A stretch of 64,000 nt of DNA. It comes from Terfezia claveryi (taxonomy: Eukaryota; Ascomycota; Pezizomycetes; Pezizales; Pezizaceae). The DNA lies in NCBI GenBank assembly GCA_015179025.1, contig WHUX01000108.1, forward strand, positions 62,001 through 126,000, given 5' to 3'. This document shows, piece after piece, positions 56,579-64,000 of this stretch. Within the stretch, counting starts at the first letter, position 1. The number at the start of each line of letters is the position of its first letter. Under the pieces are notes generated by a model. It worked only from the letters and a program-made list of their open reading frames with translations. It was not told where the DNA came from and did no database searches. The position numbers were made by a program, and so were the translations under genes.

Positions 56579-56776
56579 TGTCAAGTTGGACGACAAGTTT
56601 TAGTTTTTTTGAGGTTCTACTGTATGTACGTACATTATTCGCATGTACAAGCAAATAATACAGCTTCTGCATACGAGGTTTTCTTCTTCATATCTTGTCG
56701 ATTCTATCATTGTTCTCTGCCTCACACTCTCATTGGTCTTCATTCCGGTTACACAGTGTATGTTCTCCCGCTAGGA

Positions 56777-57026
56777 TTTAGTTCATCTCTTTTCCGCGAG
56801 TCCTTCAGTGCGTCAAGTTGGGGTTGAGGCTCAGTCAGGCCTTCGGGTCATCGGCTAGTCCGTTAATGACAGCATGGGGCCTCGTCTCTGTTCGTGTACT
56901 TAGTTTGCGTGGGGTTGGCAGATTAACTTGCCTCTCCCTTGAATCCACCGGGTTTCCGCGTGGCTCCTCATAGCCCCCTAACGGGGCTGCATAGGAGTAA
57001 TAAGTTTTAAATAAAAAATAAAAAAA
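56777..57026 (+). mobile_element. 250-bp LINE tail with perfect target duplication
   Basis: Target duplication CTCCCGCTAGGA at 56765-56776 and 57027-57038. It carries the same UTR as 56059-56407 but in plus orientation, ending in an A-rich tail (ATAAAAAATAAAAAAA). Confidence 0.92.
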
Positions 57027-57109
57027 CTCCCGCTAGGAGAGAAATACCTTTATATCGGCGCCGCAGAAAGGCATGAGTGGACGTTTGGGAGACAGCAGAG
57101 ACAGCAACT

Positions 57110-57190
57110 AGAATCCTGATGCCATAACCTGAAGGAAGGTTATCCAGCTGCCATAAGCTGAAGGGAGGTTATCCGGACGCCATCAGCTGC
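57110..57190. repeat. Short tandem repeat with palindrome
   Basis: Two to three units of about 30 bp reading TGCCATAACCTGAAGGAAGG and TTATCC; each contains a small inverted repeat ATAACCT/AGGTTAT. Confidence 0.6.
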
Positions 57191-57359
57191 CAGGGATATG
57201 TATGGGACGCTAGAGGCACAGGATGACATGGGACGTCAGAGGATCATGATGGCAGGATCAGATCGCCACGGGAGACATTGGCAGGACGGTGTCATCAGGA
57301 CGCACCCATAGTAGCTAGTGGCTTCCAGACGTTATAAAAATCCTTTCAGATGTACCCCG

Positions 57360-57757
57360 AAATTTTGTCTGCAGCACTGCATGTTAAGGGCTCGCCTCAG
57401 GTAGACTACGCCTCAGGTGCCTGTTGGCATCGTGAAACTGGTAAAGTCTCGATCTAAAAGACTAAAAATGGTGTGGTAGGGAGACTACCAAGATAGAACT
57501 AGTTTAATTACAAAAAGGGTAGACTGGGAGATATTGGAAAAGGTATGGGCCAAAAAAGGACTACCTGTGTGATTTCTCAAAAAGGCAACCATCCAACGCT
57601 ACCGAAACAAGAAGTCAAAAATTCTAAATACCCATTGCGTGCTGCGGTGGGAGACTTTATTGCATGATCACCCACTGCAGTACTAGCCTAGCAATGTGAA
57701 GCTTAGATATTGCAGAGCGGACGGGATGCCTCGTTTTCTTCAGTCTATGGTCGTAGA
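57360..57757 (-). mobile_element. 5S rRNA-derived SINE, copy 3
   Basis: On the minus strand the head (57757-57631) reads CTACGACCATAGACTG, GAGGCATCCCGTCCGCTCTG, AAGCTTCA and CTAGTACTGCAGTGGGTGA, a clear 5S rRNA. The body (57630-57360) matches copy 1 over its whole length, through TAGTCCTTTTTTGGCCCAT and TCTCCCTACCACACC to GCAGTGCTGCAG. The C box carries G-to-A and C-to-T changes, so transcription is doubtful. Confidence 0.78.
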
Positions 57758-60091
57758 TATCAGAATACTAGAGTTAATCTATTATAACATGACTGAAAAG
57801 TACTACCAGAGCTAGTGTTATGGTCATTTCCACAAACCGGATGTCACCCTTCACATTTCACAAACTACTATACATCTACAATACAATCCCAAACTTTGAC
57901 CTTACTTGGTTGTATATTAGGCTTGAAACTGTCGAAACCGTATATATAACTGTGAAAGGATGAGATATTTCCTTCATTATAACAGCTTCCTTGAGGTTAT
58001 TTATCCTACAAGTGTTTTGTCTCGAGTTGATCTATCTTAAATGCTCTACCTGGTGCCAAGCCCGCTATGCACACACATACTACATAGCTACCTCTTGTAA
58101 ACATAGATATGTAAAGTATATAAAATGTGTATGTGTCTGTATGTGAGTATCATGTATGTACAAGTAATGTATACAAAGTGTGTATGTGAAAGTATGTGCA
58201 AACGTATATATGTGTATATGTCACGGTACCAATGAACATAGTTACTCTGAACAGTAGGCAAGGCGGGCAATGACTAGTAGAACATTCTAGCAATAGCAAG
58301 CGTACTACGACTGGCAAACGATAGAGTTATGGGAGACCAAATGGCACGATGCTATAACAAACATTATATTTTTGCAGATGTGATATGGCCAAACCTGATA
58401 ATAAAGGGCTATGTACAAAGCTATTACAAAATCACAGCCTGAATCCTATCAATTGCGTTAAATATGGCATATCTGATAACCTTTAGCTAACTAAAGACCT
58501 CTAACCAGCTACTGACCTTATGAGCTTAGAGAATGATATTTCAGATACTCTAATTGCTTAGTAAACTACAGTTTACCAGGCATCTATAACTACTGGTGTT
58601 TCCATTTTAGTGTCTGCAAAAACTTCTACTCCAATTGTTGTTGCCGATACTTTAAGAATAATCTGAAATTCTTAATTTATTGACATACCAAAGTACTAAC
58701 AGATCATGACTGTATTAACCTCTCAGCTCTAGCTGAACCAAATTGGAAGGTTAGAGGGGGATCTAATCGACTTGGAAATACATGAATCTATTGCAGTCGC
58801 TGGGATAGCTCCAGTTAGATATACCATTATCAATTCTTTTTTTTTTTTGGTAATCAGTACTCGTAAACCTTTATCAATGCAAGTGCATTATACACCAAAA
58901 TGAGTAATTATTTACATTGCCCGCAGTGGGTATGCCGTCCTCGGGCGGCTGATGCCCAGAACATATATGCATACTTTTCATACTTACCGAAAACATGAAG
59001 GTGAATCCAGGTACGAAATCCCTCAATAGCCTGAAACACTTGCTTTAAATAAATTAACAAAATAAGGCGGATGATCTCCCAGGTGAATTCTATTGTTCCG
59101 GAATAGCAGTGTCCCGGATTACCTGGTTGACGATTCCTCAACCATTCCGCAACTATTTTTTGTTAGAATAATGTCCATTCACCCCACATTCGCTGTTTTG
59201 TATATACTAGCATGTATATTGTCTTCGCAGTTTGCTCGCAATTACCCTTGTATGTTCACACTTTTGTCTTCTCATACCATACCACGGTATCAAGCTCTTT
59301 CTTTACCTACATCTCATGTATTTAAAGCCCTCGCTTTCCCCGTATCTAGAGATCAATACAATCAACTCACACTCGGAATATCCTCGCTCTACTGCTTACT
59401 GCCACGGTAACACTGCTTCACATAGTTTCGCTCACTCTCCACCTTGTTCTATCTAACCTGGGCAACTCGCACATTTTTCACGCAGCAAAGTTGCAGAGTA
59501 GTACTGCCTTCGTAGACATCTTTGTGAGGCCACACAGCCGGCGGTAACTTGAACTCACCGTGTGACTCATTTTGGCCAGTATCGAGTAAAATCGCTATAA
59601 TAGAAGGACAGTTCCCGAAATTCTTCACCACAGGTCAACTAATGCGTTAATCAAGCGAACTCCTCACGCCATCGGGGAAGAGCGCAGGCGCCCCTCGTGG
59701 GACCCGGTCATTTGGGTGGTGCGATATAGATATGCAAATTGTAATAAATTAAAGGAGCCCCTTATTGATGGCCCAGATGTAGCCCAAGCTGGAAGGTAGT
59801 GATCGCACTGTGTTCAAGTTGGCAAGCTAGTATTAAGTGACTTTCTTGGCACGGAAAAACTTTAGGGCTGTGGATATTCATATACATTGGTACATCACTG
59901 CCATGGTCGTTGATAGCAGAGAAATACTGACAGGCATGTAGAATGCGAGATATACAGTGCAGTGCACCTATAGTAAATAGCCTCACTATTAATAAGATGG
60001 GTCTCCTTGTGCGTACCAGATATATAGAGCTTTTGAGGATTAGTATTTCTTTCGCTTGGATTTGGCTTTTCTAACTTAACTGAACGACATA
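57758..60091. other. Long gap with decayed coding-like sequence
   Basis: 58430-58840 reads on the plus strand as a protein-like frame with several TAG/TAA stops and is not recognised. 59171-59410 holds an 79-codon frame starting MSIHPTFAVLYILACILSSQFA, which looks like a signal peptide but has no other support. Nothing else was seen. Confidence 0.4.
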
Positions 60092-60889
60092 CAGTAGAAA
60101 TTGTCCAATAAGATAGTAATATTGTTTAAGACAGTAATCGCGAATAGGACGGTGGCAGAACCCCGTTGCAAAAAACATTATAGGGGTACCGCGTATAAGG
60201 TTACTAGAAGGTTCGTGATTCCAAATCGTGATATGTTTATCTCTAACTTTATCCTGTTTGTATCATTAAGCCTTTTAAAGACCGAATTGCAGATCAGCAT
60301 TATCAGAATAATTTACACAAGTGGAGAACAGGTAAGGCACTTCAATCCAAAGCATAGGATAATGTGCTAACAGGAATACAGCAAAGTATACTGCTTCAGA
60401 GCACCGTATCCTTATTACTCAATGGGCTGGCTAGGCTGGGAACTGCCCTTCAATGATCTGAAGGAGTCTATTGTTCAGTCATTTCATAATTGTGGCATAA
60501 CAATTGCACTTGATGGCAGCGAGGATAGTGATATTATATTAATATTAGAGGGTTGGAGGGATATACTGTTGGCACCCAAGCGAAGATACTAGGTAGTTCG
60601 GATTCTGATGATGAGTATGGGCCTGGGTCCAATTCTGGAGATGAAGATGCAGTGGCCGAGGGAGATATATGGGCGAGGGAGATGCAGTGTCGGTGAGGAA
60701 GATGCTGGGAAGTTCAAGAATAACGGTTGAGCGTGATAGAGCGTTAAATTCAATAGCCGGACCCTGTGACACATGGTATAAGATAGCAACTGTAATTACG
60801 ACAGTAATCGCGAATAGGATGCTGAGGAGCTAAGGGCAAAACCAATTGTACTGTGTTTAAGACTGCAGCTTATCGGACAATTTCTATGG
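60092..60889 (+). mobile_element. 798-bp pogo-like element with transposase C-terminus
   Basis: Inverted ends (CAGTAGAAATTGTCCAATAAG and CCATAGAAATTGTCCGATAAG, 18 of 21 alike) are flanked by TA (60090-60091, 60890-60891). It carries the C-terminal piece of a pogo-type transposase at about 60420-60590 (SFHNCGITIALDGSEDSDI) and a subterminal direct repeat CAGTAATCGCGAATAGGA near 60127 and 60805. The catalytic core is missing. Confidence 0.82.
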
Positions 60890-61456
60890 TAGTTGATTTA
60901 CAAACTACAATAACTTATGAGCTAACTGCAATAGGACAATTTCTTGTCGTGTTGCCTAATTGGGTAGTACACTAGCCAAATGTGGCTTGAGGCGGTACCT
61001 AGCACTTTATGGGGGACACTAGACAATTTGAATTCAAGAAAGTGTAAGAGAAATCTATAACATGTAAATGGTCAAACGTAAATCAACATATCTCAAGGAA
61101 AAACAACGAGCAACCCATGTCCCACTTGTCAACAGCGATAAATACCCACGTAATAATTCAACCTTCAGGTCAAGCCCCAGACCCATCACACATTCATCCC
61201 CCATCCTTATAGACCTAGGTTCCCTAATCCCCACTCCTGGTCCTATTCCTTGATGCTAAACATATTTTCCCGTTTCTAATACCCAGACTCTCTCCGTTTC
61301 TATCACCGTCCTTACGCAACTCCATTGTTCCTGCGCCTATTCCCCATTGTCGACTGTAGCAAGTGTATCAGGGTTTCTGGTATCGTGATATAATCTGCCA
61401 TCAAACACAGGCCAGTTTTTGTGATTAGGCGCCAAACTAATAAATCCAATAGGCAT
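60890..61456. other. Non-coding gap
   Basis: No gene is supported. Confidence 0.45.
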
Positions 61457-63099
61457 TTACCAAAACGGATCCGCTAGCGATTCCGAAGCATAACCCAGAT
61501 CATCATAGGCGCTTCTCATTGAAAATTGGTTATAGTCTGCGCTTAGACTATCGGAAGGGTAAACGAGGGGGTAATCAACCGTGCCATATACAGGGTCTTG
61601 ATGCTGTGCAGAATTGTGACCTTGTAAATCGTGTGGGGGTGGGTTAGTGGTAGCGGTGCTGTTGGCTGCTGTATTGTCGGAGGTACCAGTATGGAGGTAT
61701 GCTACCGGACTGAAGAGCCCTTGAGGGTCAGCTATAGCCGGTGCATGTGAATATCCTTGTCCGTGATCGAAGTCCTCGTTATTGTTGAAGATGTTAATGG
61801 GGGTTGTTGGTTTTGCAGGTGATAAGGAAAAATGCTCTTGTGTGTCGGCTACCTCTGGAATATCCAGTTTATATATATTGTCTATAGCACAGTTAATACC
61901 AGACGGTTGGGATGGCTAGGACGGACAACGGAAATTACACAAACCAGAATATTCACCCGCGCCAGATACCTCACCACTGAAACTCAACCTACTTTCAGAG
62001 TAGTACCCATAACTCATATCCATACCCGAATTGGCTTGCCCAAGACTATTACTTGCCAATCGCTGCGATCCCCTTTGTTGTGCCAAAGCCAATCCACCAT
62101 CATTCACATGGACCAAGCGCTTCTCAGACTGGACTAACATTGAACCACTAATCGTATCATTGTCCGGATGCGATTCGCCTGAGGTATCTGAATCAATTGG
62201 GGATGTACTAGGAATTTCAAGCGGATTCGGCACCAGTGGAGCCTCGTATTGTGTATTTGTCGTCCCATTATGCTTATTCTTTCTGGCGTTGTATTGTGAC
62301 TGGGAAATTGTATCCATACCTGATAAGAATATGTCAGTCTAGTGTTATTTGAAGACTATGGAGGCGGGATGATCTAATTGTAGGTATTGAAAGCTCAGGA
62401 AACTTAATTACTAACCGCAGTATGGCTTGCATTGATTGATTGCAATCTTGATGGGTATATACCCCTTTGCCTTTTCAAGCTTTCCCAACCACCTTAGCAA
62501 CTCAGGGTGAACTAGCTCATAGTTACGCTTAGTGCACTTTGTTTTATTCCGATGATGCCTGTTCAAGCCATATGGTTTGCCAAAACGTCCCCCGCAAGTG
62601 AGGCACTGGTAGCCATTGATGTGTCTCAAAGCATCCTCCCTACAACGATGTTAATACTTGTAGTCAGGATAGGTTTCTAAGTGGTTGGCGGAGATGTAAT
62701 AACGCACTTGAGTTTGGCGCAGTCCTTGAACCCCGATTTGTTGAGCATGAACTCGCATCGTTTACCAAGAAACCCACACAGGTATCTTTTTTTTTCCGCT
62801 CGCTCCTTCCTCACTTTTCTTTGTGGTTTTACCACAATCCCTGTATCCTTTGGAGGGTCCCCCAGGGATGGGGCAGCTTGGGAGGTATCTTCATCATCCT
62901 CCAGGGTATGTTTTGGAGAATCACCAAGGGATGATGAAAGAGTAAAGACATATTGAGGTTTGGTACTGGCAGATTGGGGAGTATCTTCATCCCCTTTCGG
63001 GGTATCTCTTGGAGAGTCACTCGGGGATGAATATGACGATATTTGTCGGCTGATATAGGCAATTTGGAGGCCGACTGCCCAGTCTTCAGAATCCATCAT
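61457..63099 (-). CDS. Zinc-finger protein with low-complexity C-terminus (copy 2)
   Basis: Exons (minus) 63099-62708, 62639-62416 and 62319 onward, intron positions and phases equal to copy 1 at 24.5 kb. Exon 1 has Pro/Ser/Asp repeats (SPSDSPRDTPKGDEDT and variants) then CGFLGKRCEFMLNKSGFKDC; exon 2 has EDALRHINGYQCLTCGGRFGKPYGLNRH. Exon 3 is a low-complexity tail that shares NCAID with copy 1. A single TAG at 61916-61918 (possibly CAG originally) stops it; the same frame then stays open for about 150 codons to TAA at 61457-61459. Either the tail is dispensable or the gene is freshly damaged. Probably a nuclear DNA-binding protein by its fingers; targets unknown. Confidence 0.7.
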
Positions 63100-64000
63100 A
63101 CGTTCGAGAGTGCGGGTAAGACAAAATTGCAGGAGGAAACGGCGGGCTTTATCAAGGGTACTAGTGAATTGTATTTGTATATTGAAACTCTGATAGTTAT
63201 AGAAAGGCCAATCCTATAGCTATAGAGATTCGAGGCCCCTTTATGTTACTTGTTCATTCCCAACAATACCTTCCCTTGCCTGATAGGTTTGCTCTGTGTG
63301 CACGCACTACAATTCGATTCTCTCCATGAGAATCTCTAAGTCTCCCTAGGGCTTGGGGCGCGCATCTTGCGATGTATGTCATCGTGACCTGTCGAGATGG
63401 ATATTGTTTCACTCCTCGGACTGCGCTTAAGTACATGTTGTATACTGCGCGACCGCGGTGCAAACAAGTGTAAATCTATATTTCCGGGGTTTAAGTTTGC
63501 ATGGCCCAGTTGTGGTGCAACCTGAAGTACAAGGAAGGATTGTGGATCCATGGATCCACAAGCTTTATGATCTATTTTGCGTGCCTATCTTGGTGATTTG
63601 TTTTTCCATCGTAGGGCCGGCTATGGGAGGCTTCAGTGCAGGGTTGGTGTACCTGGAGCACGACAACGGTGGTCGACTTTTGCTTGTGAATTTTTCTCAC
63701 TGGACCTAGTAATAGGCTACTTTAAGGTGGGGTCAGGTAAGTGGCTTTGTCAACGGGGCGTGGAATACCACCATCGATATCGGTTGAAGGCTGGAAAACA
63801 AAAGTTCCCTTGCGGCTTGCCTGGTATGGAAATCGAATATATAACGATTGGGGCTCGGGTTTGCTCCAGGAGTGAAAGGCAGCAATCTAAGCAACGTTGC
63901 CTCTGTATGCAGCGGTCTGCCACCTAGCGTTTCGTCGAGGGAATGATTTTTGCATCCCATGGGGCTGGAATGTGAGAGTTTGATCCTTCTTTATGGTAGC
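63100..64000. other. Right-end gap
   Basis: Contains the presumed promoter of the minus-strand zinc-finger gene. Short overlapping frames at 63458-63927 have no recognisable product. Confidence 0.4.

Overview
The window looks like nuclear DNA of a filamentous ascomycete, probably a repeat-rich Pezizomycete (truffle or morel relative). The evidence is short spliceosomal introns (about 50-80 nt, GT..AG), NACHT-ankyrin STAND genes, Tad1-like LINEs with poly(A) tails, pogo-like DNA transposons with TA target duplications, and genes broken by frameshifts and stops. The lineage is inferred from gene style, not from a marker gene. 

Layout. 1-4250 is a decayed NACHT-ankyrin paralogue split by a LINE, which carries a pogo-like element that carries a second pogo-like element. 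4.5-6.4 kb holds transposase and LINE ORF1 relics. 6.7-12.8 kb is the best-preserved gene: a ten-exon NACHT-ankyrin receptor with three duplicated 63-nt mini-exons and 22 near-identical ankyrin repeats. 15.4-23.6 kb is a TIR-bounded element hosting a nearly full-length, mutated 7.15-kb Tad1-like LINE with a 12-bp target duplication. 24.5-26.0 kb is a zinc-finger gene; its paralogue lies at 61.5-63.1 kb on the minus strand. 28.7-33.3 kb (minus) is a second NACHT-ankyrin gene with an unusual C-terminal domain. 35.9-36.7 kb is an extremely AT-rich block plus a 40-bp satellite. 37-41 kb is a transposon graveyard containing two of three 5S rRNA-derived SINE copies. 41.6-42.5 kb (minus) is a broken ubiquitin-like/REase Crinkler-type gene. 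45.0-48.3 kb is a tandem pair of HNH-domain genes with acidic tails. 48.4-57.8 kb is again repeat-dominated: pogo-like element inside a LINE tail, a 407-bp inverted repeat, a LINE inserted into another LINE, two tiny LINE tails with perfect target duplications, and the third 5S SINE. 60.1-60.9 kb is another pogo-like element. 

Functional reading. The likely host-useful genes belong to families linked to fungal self/non-self recognition and inter-organism conflict (NACHT-ankyrin, Crinkler-type REase, HNH), set in a transposon-rich, fast-decaying landscape. Most stop codons in LINE and gene relics are TAG or TGA, compatible with C-to-T change of RIP type, but no statistics were computed. No convincing tRNA, CRISPR array or housekeeping gene was seen. 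Exon boundaries are hand-derived from splice consensus and paralogue comparison.
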